Source: Protopterus annectens (lineage: Eukaryota; Chordata; Ceratodontiformes; Protopteridae). From it: a stretch of DNA of 64,000 nucleotides. The notes beneath the pieces were generated by a model that saw nothing but the letters and a program-made list of their open reading frames with translations, was not told the origin of the DNA and did not search any database. Made by a program: the position numbers and the translations under genes. The stretch covers positions 1,494,806,490 to 1,494,870,489 of the forward strand of contig NC_056745.1 in NCBI RefSeq assembly GCF_019279795.1, given 5' to 3'. This document shows, piece after piece, positions 1-12,742 of the stretch. Each line of letters starts with the position of its first letter. Within the stretch, counting starts at the first letter, position 1.

Positions 1-37
<37 letters not shown>

Positions 38-58
38 TAAAAAAATATATATTTAAAA
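1..58. repeat. AT microsatellite and AT-rich tract
   Basis: The window opens in a pure AT dinucleotide run of about 30 bases followed by an A/T-rich tract. Its left boundary lies outside the window. Confidence 0.95.
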
Positions 59-316
59 AATATATACAATAAGTGTGAGATTGCTGTGACTCAGAATAAG
101 AGAAATGGTCTGAGATACAACAGTCTCAGACAGTCAAGCAAAATCATACATTTGTGTCCACACATATGTGTCAAAAAATGTATTGCTCTTTGATGGGATA
201 ATAAACTAAGGTTCAAGCTAATCTGGCAACAGCTCAGATGGATATAAAAGACCTCATGGAACTTATTGAAAAAAGATTAATGGATTTTCCTTGGTACTCC
301 TCGACAATTTGAATAC

Positions 317-1530
317 TGTGTTAAGCCTTCCACGAAAACAGGCTGCCATGAAAGGAGATACTGCCAGCATAGCTATCTGGAATTTTGTAAATAATTATAT
401 GTAATTTGTGAATATCAACATTATTTGTATAAAATGCTTGTGTTACAACTATAATAGAACTGTATGCCATGTGCATTGCAAACCATTTTATATAGACGTG
501 TGTTAAAAAGGTATTTTATAAAGTGCTTGAACTTAAAATATAACCACAGTGTGCCCTACTGGAATAGAACAGAAATGTACATGCACTATTGTAACTGTTT
601 AAATGTATATATTTTAACAGTGGAAACAGGAATACAGGAGGTTAACTTCAGAAAAATAACTGAAATTAAATTACTTTATGGTTATGCAATAAAAGATGGT
701 ATTGTTCAGCTTTCAGTGCAACAAAACACACAGAGTCTGTGCTGAGAAGCTTTCTGTATTGTCTTTGGAGTGAACTAATGACTACCTCTGAAAGTACCTC
801 TGAAAGTATGAAGGAATGTAATTCTTTTATGACTTCTAGCATCTGAGCTCTATGTATTTTCACAGGTAGAGGCTAAATACTGTCATCTTCAAGCCGTTGG
901 GGTTTCACCTGGTATAGAGTCAGATGAGAAGCAATGATGTAATTCTGCAAGCTATCCCAGCAGTAATATTTGAGATATTAATTTAAAACGTCTCTTAGAG
1001 AGACAGGAATCTGTATTCTGTCTTGGATCTGGAAACAACAGGAACCATTCACCACATATCTGCCTTGCTCTCATTAAGTGAGTTAATAGGATATAGTCAT
1101 TCTCTTAGATTCAGTCATGAATCTAGTGAAGCTTAGTTTAATATTTTTCTTTATTTAATACTGTCCTGAAATGTTGTTTTAAACATTTCCTGTGAATTTG
1201 AACTCTGATGTCACTGTCTGTGAATATATATAATTAGTATTGCTTTGTTCTTTTATTATTTATTATTAAATATATTTAAACCTTTCATTGTGGCTTATCT
1301 GTGTAGAAATATTTAAGTTTTGAGAGTACTTGCATATTTGTTTGGCTACACTTAATAGCCTTACTCTTGATTAAGCTACAATTTGTATTAATATTAATAT
1401 CACAAAGTAAGATTGGACACCCTTTGGTAAGGGCCTTAAAGAAACTGAAAAGGAGTTGACTGGTGGCAGTGGTAACTATCTTATAGTCCGGCAGAAGAAG
1501 GCATAGCTAGTAAACCCATGCCAGCCTCTC

Positions 1531-1611
<81 letters not shown>

Positions 1612-1899
1612 AGCTACTTGGGTAGGGACACAAAGCACTGGTTGAACAGAAAGGGTGTTGGTAGGGCTTGGTCACTCAACTGAGATCTCAACTCTATAGT
1701 TGTGCCAGTGGGGAGTCTTATTGGGGATCTGGAGAAAGAGGAAGAAACCAGCCCCGGACTGACTGTGGTTTCTGTGTGCTCTTAAGGGAAATTGCACTTG
1801 ATGCAGAGAGCTACATCTGGAAATACTGTGTGTGTAACTTGTCATCCTGTTACTGTATGTCCCCTACTGATGCTAGTGGTAAGGACTGAGGGTTGTCAC
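317..1899 (+). mobile_element. Solo-LTR-like repeat, copy 1 (diverged)
   Basis: This stretch is homologous over its length to the solo LTR at 24850-26456. Shared landmarks in the same order are a segment ending in ATGTATATATTTTAACAG, a TTATTATTTATTATTAAAT polyadenylation-type block near 1252-1272, a GGTGGCAGTG block near 1463, a GT microsatellite, and a TTAAGGGAAATTG block near 1783. A start at TGTGTTAAG (317) and an end at TTGTCACA (about 1899) are suggested by alignment. No matching target duplication was found, so the ends are approximate. No gag, pol or env coding capacity is present. It is probably an old LTR of a Ty3/gypsy or retrovirus-like element; which one cannot be told from an LTR alone. 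Confidence 0.6.
1534..1610. repeat. GT microsatellite inside LTR copy 1
   Basis: An uninterrupted GT run of about 38 units. It sits at the position corresponding to the GT run in LTR copy 2 (26053-26130), so it was probably seeded in the ancestral LTR. Confidence 0.95.
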
Positions 1900-1926
1900 A
1901 CAGGTCATGTGTTTAGTTATATAAAT

Positions 1927-1946
1927 CTCTCTCTCTCTCTCTCTCC

Positions 1947-1988
<42 letters not shown>
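1927..1988. repeat. CT then AT microsatellite
   Basis: A CT run (about 1927-1945) passes directly into an AT run (about 1949-1988), which abuts the left end of a foldback element. Confidence 0.95.

Positions 1989-3231
<1,243 letters not shown>

Positions 3232-3267
<36 letters not shown>
3232..3267. repeat. AT microsatellite
   Basis: A pure AT run directly abutting the right arm of FB-2. Confidence 0.95.
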
Positions 3268-3269
<2 letters not shown>

Positions 3270-3975
3270 TACTGGAGTAATGCACTGATCTCAATGGGCC
3301 ATTTGTAGGCACAGCCTGGCTGAATAGGATCATATAAGAAATTAACAAAATTCTGGACTAATGCAGTCAGCAAAGCTAAATAAATAAATGCTTTAGTAAT
3401 TCTACAGTACAGGCCTGGGATGCATTAAAATACTACAACTCCACTGGTTAGGGGGAAAATAGATCACGCAGTCTGGCAGTTCAGTACAGAGTATTAAGCC
3501 CTTTACCTGTTAATGAGCTTCATCTTGTACTCTTAGGTTTGAGACCTTCAGTCTTATTTTGAATAATGAGTGACGCAGACCAAATCCCTTAAGAGGTGTT
3601 TTTTTTTTCTGGAATATTTTCAGGTACATTTATTCTCGGACAAAGGGTGCTACTTTTGCAGGAATAGATATCAGATACATTTTTATTTACCGATATAAGA
3701 GTAAATGCAATAGTTCACTCATATCAAATATGTAGACATATTACATATTGCCAATAATAAGGACAGCTAATGAATACAAGCTCCATGGAAGCGACAATGT
3801 GTTGTAACTGTATGTTTATATTCCATGTATGTTTCTTCTCTTAATGGCTCACTGTGCTAAATTTTAGTTTTCTATTCATATGCCATCATGTTTTATGACA
3901 AGGATTTATCTCTGGTACAATGAATTAACAGGAGAGACACATGAAAAAATAATTCTGTTCAAATATATTTTTTTT
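3268..3975. other. No recognisable feature
   Basis: About 700 bases of A/T-rich sequence with only short reading frames. I see no repeat or coding similarity here. Confidence 0.5.
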
Positions 3976-4162
3976 ACTTCCTATGTTACCTGCATCGTTT
4001 CTACTTCCTAAGTTACCTGCATCGTTTCTACTTCCCAAGTTACCTGCATCGTTTCTACTTCCTAAGTTACCTGCATCGTTTCTACTTCCTAAGTTACCTG
4101 CATAGTTTCTACTTCCTAAGTTACCTGCATTGTTTCTACTTCCTAAGTTACCTGCATTGTTT
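3976..4162. repeat. 27-bp minisatellite, about 7 copies
   Basis: Seven tandem copies of a 27-base unit containing TTACCTGCATCGTTTCTACT. Copies differ by single bases (CATCG, CATAG, CATTG; CCTAAG, CCCAAG). There is no associated gene. Confidence 0.95.
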
Positions 4163-5379
4163 ATGTGTCTGTCTTGATCCTTTTAAGAAATGACAGTTTG
4201 TTTCCTTGTCCCGTGTTTGCTGCTAACTTGACAATACAACTGTTTCTGAAGTTATGGATGGGAGATCAGCACATTGCTCCCTGGTTGATTTTCTGCTTAT
4301 TATTTTGGGATGAAAATCAACCCCTCCAAATCAGAGGTTGTGATTCTTTCCCAGAAAAAAAATACCTTCTTTCTGCAGGTGAGGCAGAGCAGCTGCTTGA
4401 AGTTGAGGTGTTTATGTATCTTGGGATCGTTTCATGACTAACGGTGGTACTTTTGTATTCCATTTCACTTCACACTTTCACAAACCTTCAGTTCACTTGA
4501 ATAGATGGCAGTGATGTCTAAAATGAGTACAGGGGGACACAGATTTATTTAAATGTCAGTAATGCTTTAGAACTTCAAAGCAGTCTGCTTTTCTAGTACA
4601 ACAGAATTTGCAAAATCAGTCAGACAATCATCATGGTTTTCCTTTATTAATAAAGTGAATTTAAAATGCAAGCACAAGTGATTGCTGCCCTGTACAAGTT
4701 TGTTTTTACTATAGGCAGTCTTCATTGACAATCATACATCTACATTTACTATGTCCTGAATTAAATCAGCTTTTTATAGTTCTATTATGTGCTTATTTGC
4801 TGATTTAAGATTATATCATTTACTGACATATTGATTTAAGATTGCACACCAAATTAATACTTCTGATTTAATGAGGTGTTCTATTGCAAAGCTTTTTTTT
4901 TAATGTAAAATAAGAAATTGATCTTGTGTTTGACCTTTTGATATGACTTCTGATTTTAATAGGTTGATAGGAACCAACCTCCTATCATCTGACAGTTTGC
5001 AGTGCTGATGTATTGATTTATGACTCTGGAGTGACCCATTCTGTGGCATTTGTATCTAGCCATAATTTTACCCGCTATACACCATTTCCTGTAATCATAA
5101 CAAAAAACAAGTCCAAGACAGAATCTGGCTTGAGAAAAAGCAGCTTGTAAATATACACTGTAAAAAGAAATTTAAAGTCTGAATCAATTTTTTTGCTTGC
5201 AGTCTTCTTGATACATAACCTGATGAAGAATTCTTCAGGTTACAATTCAATTTTCTCTTATTTTCTATTTAAAACATACAGTCAGAACACAATTTTACTG
5301 CTTCCCATTTATTTTGTTTATACTGGAATGGCATTTAGACTTCTTATCAACTGACTGGAAAGTGAAAGCTGAAACTTAA
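4163..5379. other. No recognisable feature
   Basis: A/T-rich sequence of 1.2 kb between a minisatellite and the Penelope-like element. The 90-residue reading frame at 4165-4437 has no recognisable domain and I do not treat it as a gene. Confidence 0.5.
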
Positions 5380-6621
5380 AATTATATATAAAGAAAAAAT
5401 AAAACTTTAAATGACCACCACACAGATAATATGTTTTTACTTTTTTTCACAGTTTAATAATGAACTTCATCCATCAAAGAAGAGTCTTCCCATACTCTTC
5501 TTTTATATTACATAATAGGAAATGATGTCATGAATTGACTGCAACAGTAACGAAACCATCTTGTGTTTTTGTATATTAAATTTAAAAATACACATAATGT
5601 TATGAAATGATTACCTTAAAATATGCTCATCTTAAAACCTATAATAACACTCTATCTTTGATATGTCTAATATTTTTGTCATGTGAAAAAGAGTATATAT
5701 GTGTATATATAAATGAATACATTGTCCCATATTTGTTGATTATACAAACTGTGTATAAACACACTGTATAAATATGTATACACACACATAAAAACATGTT
5801 TAACCAGTATACTTTAAACATTTTTTATATCACTAACTTGATTACTAAAAATTACCTTATAAAAACGTTTATGATGAAAAAAATGCTATATCTTATAATA
5901 CGCAGTATTCAGATACTGCTAATAATCTGCAAACTTGTTCTAACTAATGTTAAACTAAATAATCTATCTATCAACCAAAAAGCACTTTAAATTAATCATC
6001 TGGACTATCTGCCCATAGCATAAGTTGCCACAAAGATTCTCTTTGTTCCAATTTGTTATTAAGGTCACCCACGAACACACCCTGTTCAATCTGTTCTAAA
6101 ATGTGAAACTCAAATTTTTTGAAATTTTCACAGTCTACAGAGTGTCTGGCCAAAGCATTATTTTTGTCCTTTTTCCTAATGGCTAAGACGTGCTCATATA
6201 TTCTACGTCTCAACATTCTTTTGGTCTTTCCAATGTAATAACTTTGGCATGTACAGCAACTTGCCAGGTAAACAACGAATTGGCTATTACAGTTATAATA
6301 TTTTGAAGCCCATAATGTTCTATCCAAATGTTTTATCTTAATAAATGAGGTGTTACTAATGAACCTACATTGTTTGCAGTTGTTACATGCATAGGTTCCC
6401 TTTTTGTTCACAAGAACTCCATTGACCTGTTTGAAACTATTTGATCTCTCTAAAATTAGTTTCATGTTTGTAACCATTTTAAATGTAAATCTTGGAGATC
6501 TACCCACGATATTGGACAAATCCTTGTTACCTAGAATGATGTTCCAATTCTTTTCTATTGTGTTTTTTATTGACCACATTTCATCAGTGATTGGTAATGG
6601 AAAGGCACTATTGTAATCTCC
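5380..6621 (-). mobile_element. PLE-1 inverted, 5'-truncated copy
   Basis: Read on the minus strand this is the 3' end of a Penelope-like element: a GIY-YIG endonuclease frame (6615 to 5992) followed by its 3' UTR/terminal repeat down to about 5380. The terminal-repeat part (5478-5897) is repeated in inverted orientation at 6622-7033 with only a few differences, including an 8-base deletion in the right copy. Head-to-head truncated copies fused to a full element are a known habit of PLEs. The junction at 6621/6622 is abrupt. Confidence 0.85.
5992..6615 (-). pseudogene. PLE-1 GIY-YIG endonuclease fragment
   Basis: This open frame encodes the C-terminal endonuclease of a Penelope-like RT. A cysteine cluster (CNNCKQCRF) is followed by CCTCQSYYIGKTKRMLRRR, the GIY-YIG core (the first GIY-like triplet is replaced; YYIGKTKRMLRRRIYEH is clear), and then HILEQIEQG. 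Known function: single-strand nicking of the genomic target during retrotransposition. The RT part is absent because the copy is 5' truncated. The apparent N-terminus upstream of GDYNSAF comes from reading through the inverted terminal repeat (to 6723) and is not native protein. The frame is intact for about 200 residues, unlike the plus-strand copy at 9414-9985. Confidence 0.85.
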
Positions 6622-7100
6622 TATAAGATATAGCATTTTTTTCATCATAAACGTTTTTATAAGGTAATTTTTAGTAATCAAGTTAGTGATATAAAAAATG
6701 TTTAAAGTATACTGGTTAAACATGTTTTTATGTGTGTGTATACATATTTATACAGTGTGTTTATACACAGTTTGTATAATCAACAAATATGGGACAATGT
6801 ATTCATTTATATATACACATATATTCACATGACAAAAATATTAGACATATCAAAGATAGAGTGTTATTATAGGTTTTAAGATGAGCATATTTTAAGGTAA
6901 TCATTTCATAACATTATGTGTATTTTTAAATTTAATATACAAAAACACAAGATGGTTTCGTTACTGTTGCAGTCAATTCATGACATCATTTCCTATTATG
7001 TAATATAAAAGAAGAGTATGGGAAGACTCTTCTTTTTCTGATAAGTTTTATTTTTTCTTTATACATTTTTAAGTTTGGTTCTCAAAAATTTTTCTTGTTT
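6622..7100 (+). repeat. PLE-1 upstream terminal repeat (pLTR)
   Basis: This segment is repeated at the 3' end of the element: 6622-7033 matches about 10070-10400, and the following A/T-rich piece (about 7040-7097, ending CTCAAAAATTTTTCTTG) matches about 10433-10488. It therefore acts as the direct 'pLTR' typical of Penelope-like elements. The first 412 bases also pair with the inverted copy at 5478-5897. Confidence 0.85.
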
Positions 7101-7124
7101 GTGTTCGAAAAATAAGACTCGAGG

Positions 7125-8169
7125 ATGGCCATGGAGATGTCTTCCCAAGACGAGTTACTGGATTTGTCAACATATCCAGTTCCTGAGGATAGGGCTGAAG
7201 AGCCGGTAAACTTATCAGATTCAGAGGAGAGGCTGGCTACGAAAGTAGCACACATGGTTTTTGATTTCTTCAAAAAAGAATATAGAGCCGGTGATATTCC
7301 GAACATTGTTTCAAACAAAATAACTGCTAACCAACAGGACAAATCTATCAAAGCAGTTAATTTAACTGCGAGTAAAAGTGGAAAAACAGTTAGTTCCACC
7401 GACATTCATCAGTTGGCAGTACCGGCGAGTTCTGCAAGCACCGGATTACAGACACCAACAGTTCCGGTTGACTTAGATGCAGCGGGGATCAACTGTAAAC
7501 AGTGGATTACATGAGAGGACTGAAACGTTAATGTTTGAGAACGATATCATGGGCTACATTCACAACAAGACTGCCAACCCGTTTTCTGACATAGAAGACA
7601 TTCCGGTAGGCACAAAAGTGAGTAGTTCTTTAAACGATAGTTTTTCCTGTAAGAAAAGTATTTACAATTTGGAAAAACTTGTGTTCAGACATGCTACTTT
7701 GGTCTTAGAAGTGCACTATCTCAATGAGTGTATTAAACGGAAGATAGTGCCTCAGGGACTAAGGGTTGCCAAATTTCCCAATTGTGTGACCCCAGGTGAT
7801 GACCTGTGTAACCGACTAATATCTTTGTATAACGAAACAGGCATTGCCATGATGGGGTTATTAGTGAATCATTACGAAAGTGAACTTTTAAAAATTACTA
7901 AGGATATCAAACTTTTGGATGACTCCATTAAAGACTCTGACTGTTTCAGTAACTTTTTGTCTTTGTACAACAGTGTAGAAGCTAAGGTCAATATAGACAT
8001 CCACCCACCATTATTACAACACACAAACAAAATAAGCTCAAGAGGGACTAAAGCTTTAAAATTAATTAGATTAGTATTACATACAGAGGACAAGACGACA
8101 CTGCTGCTGCTTGTTCACTGTACAAATAGGAATTTTTTTCTAAATGGTAATACTTTTTTGCAGAGGTGA
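7125..8169 (+). pseudogene. PLE-1 N-terminal region
   Basis: Two overlapping frames (7125-7514 and 7477-8169) make up the region upstream of the RT; a frameshift near 7500 separates them. The start at ATG 7125 lies just after the terminal repeat. The first part is acidic and Ser/Thr rich. The second contains KLVFRHATLVLEVHYLNEC followed by KRKIVPQGLRV, which resembles the conserved leader of vertebrate PLE proteins (a hydrophobic helix, then a basic IxPxGLR motif). The function of this leader is not established. After about residue 200 of the second frame the sequence loses coherence. Confidence 0.7.
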
Positions 8170-8865
8170 GTCAGCAAATGGTAATACTTTTTAGAGGTTC
8201 TGAGTCAAAACAGTGACAAACCAAGTGGTTCAACACCACACAACAGAAAGGAAAAGAAAAGGGGAAAAAAGAGAGACAACTTTTTTTTTTTCATTACATT
8301 TTTTTTTTTTTATATAAGTGAATTTGAGTTAGAAACAAAGTAAAATTGGATAAGCTTTGTTAGATTTTAGACTATATATTGAGAAAATGAAACCTAAAAT
8401 ATATAATGAATGACGTTGGTACTAATTACATTACACAAAATCATTCAACCACTAGACCCAGTACTTTCAACCCACCTTGTTAAAACACACTACAGTAGGT
8501 ATTTCAGTGTGTGTGTGAAAGGCAATTTAGGAACTTAATGGACAATGTGGAATATGAAGAGGAATGTGTTTTACTCTTAAATATAAATACCCATTATTGT
8601 AAAATGTCATCAGTAAAAAAAAAAAGAGAGTTTCAGGAACATAGACACACTGTTTGGCATTTTTTTCAAGGTGAGATCAATCAATCTGACTATAATTTTT
8701 GATAGTTGAAAATCCAAATATGTCAAAATTCAAAATACAAAACACAGAGGAAGGATTAACATTTAGACCAATTGTATCTGCTAAAAAAAAAAAAACAGAA
8801 AATATCTCAGTATATTAGATCAGATTCTCAACCCCATAGCACAAAGTTCTGAGTACTACTGAGAC
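8170..8865 (+). pseudogene. PLE-1 decayed middle region
   Basis: About 700 bases where the RT N-terminal half would be expected. It contains poly-T and poly-A runs and only short frames; no RT motif is legible. It is assigned to PLE-1 by position only. Confidence 0.4.
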
Positions 8866-9341
8866 TTGCTTGGCACTTGTTGGAAATTTTACATAACATC
8901 CACATCCATCAATCAGGAAGAAGGCCTGGAGTATATGAGAGAATATCTCACTATTAAAACTGATCTCCAAGGAGACAGAGTAAACACACTATGTACACTA
9001 ATGGGTCTTGTGTTAGAGAATAGCATCTTTAGATTCAATAAATATTTATACAAACAGTTATCCAAACACATCAAAGTTTCAAAAAAGTGATTTTTTATTG
9101 CAGATACATTGATGATTTGTTTTTTGTTTGGGATGGAGAGAAAAGTGACTTTGAAATTATGGTGGATGATTTAAACAAAACCACAGAATTCTTAACATTC
9201 AAAATAGGTGGTTTGTTGGTAGATTTAATTTTTAGACTTACTTTTAAAATGGAAGGTATAACAGGTAATATACAAAGCAAAATTTACAGGAAGTCATGTT
9301 TTCCGAGGATGAGGTCTACGAAAGAGAATCAATGCTTTTAG
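8866..9341 (+). pseudogene. PLE-1 reverse transcriptase fragment
   Basis: Two frames (8866-9090 and 9087-9341) carry RT pieces. TSTSINQEEGLEYMREYL corresponds to the motif following the first catalytic Asp, and LENSIFRFNKYLYKQ to the strand before RT motif 4. RYIDDLFFVWDGEKSDFE is the YxDD catalytic motif 5. The expected GTAMGA-type motif 4 is missing between them, so a deletion plus frameshift inactivates the enzyme. Confidence 0.85.
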
Positions 9342-9413
9342 AAATATGTTTATTTGGTTAATGAAATTGGAAGGCAAAGTAACTAAATTAAGAGACAGGG
9401 TGGTAGGCCTATT

Positions 9414-9985
9414 TTGACAACAAAAGGAGATTACAATAGTGCCTTTCCATTACCAATCACTGATGAAATGTGGTCAATAAAAAACACAATAGAAAAGAAT
9501 TGGAACATCATTCTAGGTAACAAGGATTTGTCCAATATCGTGGGTAGATCTCCAAGATTTACATTTAAAATGTTTTACAACATGAAACTAAATTTTAGAG
9601 AGAAATAGTTTTTCAAACAGGTCAATGGAGTTCGGAACCTATGCATGTAACAACTGCAAACAATGTAGGTTCATTAGTAACACCTCATTTATTAAGATAA
9701 AACATTTGGATAGAACATTATGGGCTTCAAAATATTATAACTGTAATAGTTACCTGGCAAGTTGCTGTACATGTCAAAGTTATTACATATGAGCACGCCT
9801 TAGCCATTAGGAAAAAGGACAAAATAATGCTTTGGCCAGACACTCTGTAGACTGTGAAAATTTCAAAAATTTGGTTCACACATTTTAGAACAGATTGAAC
9901 AGGGGTGTGTTCGGTGGTGACCTTAAACATATTGAACAAAGAAGAGAATCTTTGTGGCAACTTATGCTATACAGATAGTGATGAT
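9414..9985 (+). pseudogene. PLE-1 GIY-YIG endonuclease, degenerate
   Basis: The frame beginning GDYNSAFPLPITDEMW is nearly identical to the minus-strand copy at 5992-6615 but breaks near 9600. The remainder (YACNNCKQCRF and CCTCQSYY) is legible only in shifting frames. The GIY-YIG core has lost the IGKTKR segment through a deletion near 9790. Confidence 0.8.
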
Positions 9986-9987
9986 TA

Positions 9988-10490
9988 ATTTAAAAGTGCT
10001 TTTTGGTTGAGAGATAGATTTTTTAGTTTAACATTAGTTAGAACAAGTTTGCAGATTATTATTTTCATCATAAACGTTTTTATAAGGTAATTTTTAGTAA
10101 TCAAGTTAGTGATATAAAAAATGTTTAAAGTATACTGGTTAAACATGTTTTTATGTGTGTGTATACATATTTATACAGTGTGTTTATACACAGTTTGTAT
10201 AATCAACAAATATGGGACAATGTATTCATTTATATATACACATATATACTCTTTTTCACATGACAAAAATATTAGACATATCAAAGATAGAGTGTTATTA
10301 CAGGTTTTAAGATGAGCATATTTTAAGGTAATCATTTCATAACATTATGTGTATTTTTTTAAATAATACAAAAACACAAGACATCATTTCCTATTATGAA
10401 GCTAAACAATATTATCTCGTGGTGGTCATTTAAAGTTTTATTTTTTCTTTATACGTTTTTAAGTTTGGTTCTCAAAAATTTTTCTTGAAA
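9988..10490 (+). repeat. PLE-1 3' terminal repeat
   Basis: Direct copy of the upstream terminal repeat, starting with 3' UTR sequence after the endonuclease stop. It is shared with 6622-7100 (direct) and 5478-5897 (inverted). Compared with 5380-5470, the 10376-10490 end holds a version with GTGGTGGTCATTTAAAGTTT. Confidence 0.85.
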
Positions 10491-10939
10491 CTTAAAATTA
10501 GTCTTAATTTGTATTGGCCACTGTCATAGAAAGTGATCCTATGGGGGAAACTGACAACAATTTTTTCCAGGCCAAAAGAGAACAGAGAACTCCAAAAATA
10601 CCAGGGATTAAGAAAGGATTCTAGTAGCAGTTGTGCAGTACCTTCTAGTAGCTTCTATTGCTGCTACTTTCTGCCTCTATGAGTGATGAGCTGTTTGAAG
10701 GTATATAGTAACAGTAACAGGTAATGTTCCATAACTTTAGTGGCCAAGAGATTATTTGGATTCATTTATCTGTCTTTTGTTTCCAGGTTAGTACAATCAG
10801 GTTAGTGGCCTCCTTTCAGGGATATCCAAGGTGGTACTTATACCGCTACAGGATATTTGGCCAGGACATCTGGAAACTTCTCCTACTCTTTCTTTTAACT
10901 GCCATGTGACCTTTCACATCCATCAAAGCTACCACCAAC
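10491..10939. other. No recognisable coding feature
   Basis: A/T-rich sequence downstream of PLE-1 with only short reading frames. Part of it may be the body of the SINE called at 10940-11115. Confidence 0.45.
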
Positions 10940-11115
10940 TGAAGAAGATGAAAGATCTGTATAATGTCTTATCCAAACAAAGCTGTACTCAGGAGTGCAG
11001 GTCCTAATGCTAATCTGCAGTATCAACAATCCAGTCAACTGGGTGGGGAACAGAACCCATAGCCTTCTGATCTTCTATCCCCAAAGATAAATGTGCTACC
11101 TGTTGCACCACTGAC
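10940..11115 (-). mobile_element. tRNA-derived SINE head (candidate)
   Basis: Read on the minus strand, AGTGGTGCAACAGGTAGCAC (A-box region) is followed about 45 bases later by ATGGGTTCTGTTCCCCACC, which resembles the T-arm/B-box of a tRNA (GGTTCNANTCC). This spacing and wording are typical of a tRNA-derived SINE head. The body runs toward lower coordinates, perhaps as far as 10720, but no tail was identified. The B-box has a substitution, so the copy is probably inactive. Confidence 0.55.
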
Positions 11116-11239
11116 ACTGATTACTGATGAATTCCGTGAGTTCCATGCATTTCAGAGTATCTTATAGAGCTTGCTTGAGATGCATCACCTACATGCAGAA
11201 TCTACAGGAATCTGTGGCCTTACAATCTCCTCTAAGATG

Positions 11240-11425
<186 letters not shown>

Positions 11426-12124
11426 TGCTTCTCATGCCTCTGCTGCTAGAATACTGAACAGGTTCCTCATAGTTATGCTTCTACATGTAGATGAGCATAT
11501 CTAGCTTTCTAACATACCAGAGGAAAGCTCAACCACCATGCCTGTTTTGTATGACAATGCTCACTTCCCTGATGTACTTGGTGCCGATGGGTGCATATAT
11601 GTAGCAATAAAAGTGTCACCTGCCCTATAGCCACAGAAGCATATGAACAAGAAACGCTACTTATTTTGTCAATCGCCATGTATCATAAGATGCACATGGG
11701 ATAATAAACAGTAGGTCCACACAACACCTATGCAGTTCACATGATTCCCATCCATGTCATATTTCTAAGCTGTATTGCTGTTTCCTACAAGGTGACACAC
11801 AGCAGGGCCATCTAGTCAGTATGCACTGGTACTGTGGTAACTGAAATGTATTCAGCAACATATACAATGTGTCTAAATGTATCGACCGTTTCCCAAAAAT
11901 GTTGTTACTGTGTTGCAGGTGATAATGGATACCCACCACAGCCCTGGTTTATGATACACATATGGAAATCACTGAAGTTTGTCAAAACTCAGTACAATAC
12001 AGCACATGTACAAACCCATAATTTCACTTAGTGTATGTTTCTCTAATTCAAAGCCTGGTTCTGCTATGTCCTTATAGCTTGGGAGGCATTATAGCATGAC
12101 CCTGTCACAGTCGGCAGAATGTTT
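11426..12124. other. No recognisable feature
   Basis: About 700 bases between microsatellite and minisatellite with only short reading frames and no visible repeat. Confidence 0.45.
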
Positions 12125-12475
12125 CTAGCCTGTGCCATATTACATAATATGATCAGCCTGTGCCACATTACATAATATGATCATCCTGCACCACATTACA
12201 TAATATGATCAGCCTGTGCCACATTACATACTATGATCAGCCTGCACCACATTACATAATATGATTACATAATATGATCAGCCTGTGCCACATTACATGA
12301 TATGATCAGCCTGCTCCACATTACATAATATGATCAGCCGATGCCACATTACATAATATAATCAGCCTGTGCCACATTACATAATATGATCAGCCCGCAC
12401 CACATTACATAATATGATCAGCCTCCACCATATTACATGATATGATCAACCTGCGCCACATTAAATAATATGATC
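12125..12475. repeat. 28-bp minisatellite, about 12 copies
   Basis: Tandem copies of a 28-base unit, GATCAGCCTGTGCCACATTA plus CATAATAT, with mixed variants (TGTGCC, TGCACC, TGCTCC, CATGATAT). One shorter insertion interrupts the period near 12260. Each unit contains a GATC and an A/T-rich segment. Confidence 0.95.
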
Positions 12476-12589
12476 ATGAGGAAGTACAGGGTACAGGTAC
12501 TATTAAACCATGTACACATATCACTATCATGTAAGATACAGCAACATCATCTGCTGCTGACAGTAAGGTGGAACAGCAGCATCTGTTCT

Positions 12590-12742
12590 GGCATGCAGAA
12601 TGTCTCTGACAAACCTTGTGCAGGCATGCAGAATGTCTCTGACAAACCTTGTGCAGGCATGCAGAATGTCTCTGACAAATTTTATGCCAGCATGCAGAAT
12701 GTCTCTGACAAATCTTGTGCCAGCATGCAGAATGTCTCTGTG
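12590..12742. repeat. 33-bp minisatellite, 5 copies
   Basis: Five copies of a 33-base unit starting GCATGCAGAATGTCTCTGAC at 12591, 12624, 12657, 12690 and 12723. The period is divisible by three, so the local reading frame repeats MQNVSDKPCA. That is a product of the period and not evidence of a gene. Confidence 0.95.

Larger units (their letters stand above)
6622..10490 (+). mobile_element. PLE-1, Penelope-like retrotransposon (decayed)
   Basis: Plus-strand order: terminal repeat (6622-7100), N-terminal coding region (7125-8169), a badly decayed stretch, RT fragments (8866-9341), GIY-YIG endonuclease fragment (9414-9985), 3' terminal repeat (about 9988-10490). RT and GIY-YIG with direct flanking repeats identifies a Penelope-like element. 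Several frameshifts and deletions make it inactive, including loss of the segment between RT motifs 4 and 5. Confidence 0.88.

Noticed and set aside
1455..1480. GGTGGCAGTG block as a tRNA primer-binding site after an LTR
   Set aside because: In copies 2 and 3 the block lies well inside the TG...CA boundaries defined by target duplications, so it is internal to the LTR.
10060..10490. Hammerhead ribozyme in the PLE-1 terminal repeat
   Set aside because: No CUGAUGA-like and GAAAC-like pair was found in either copy of the terminal repeat.
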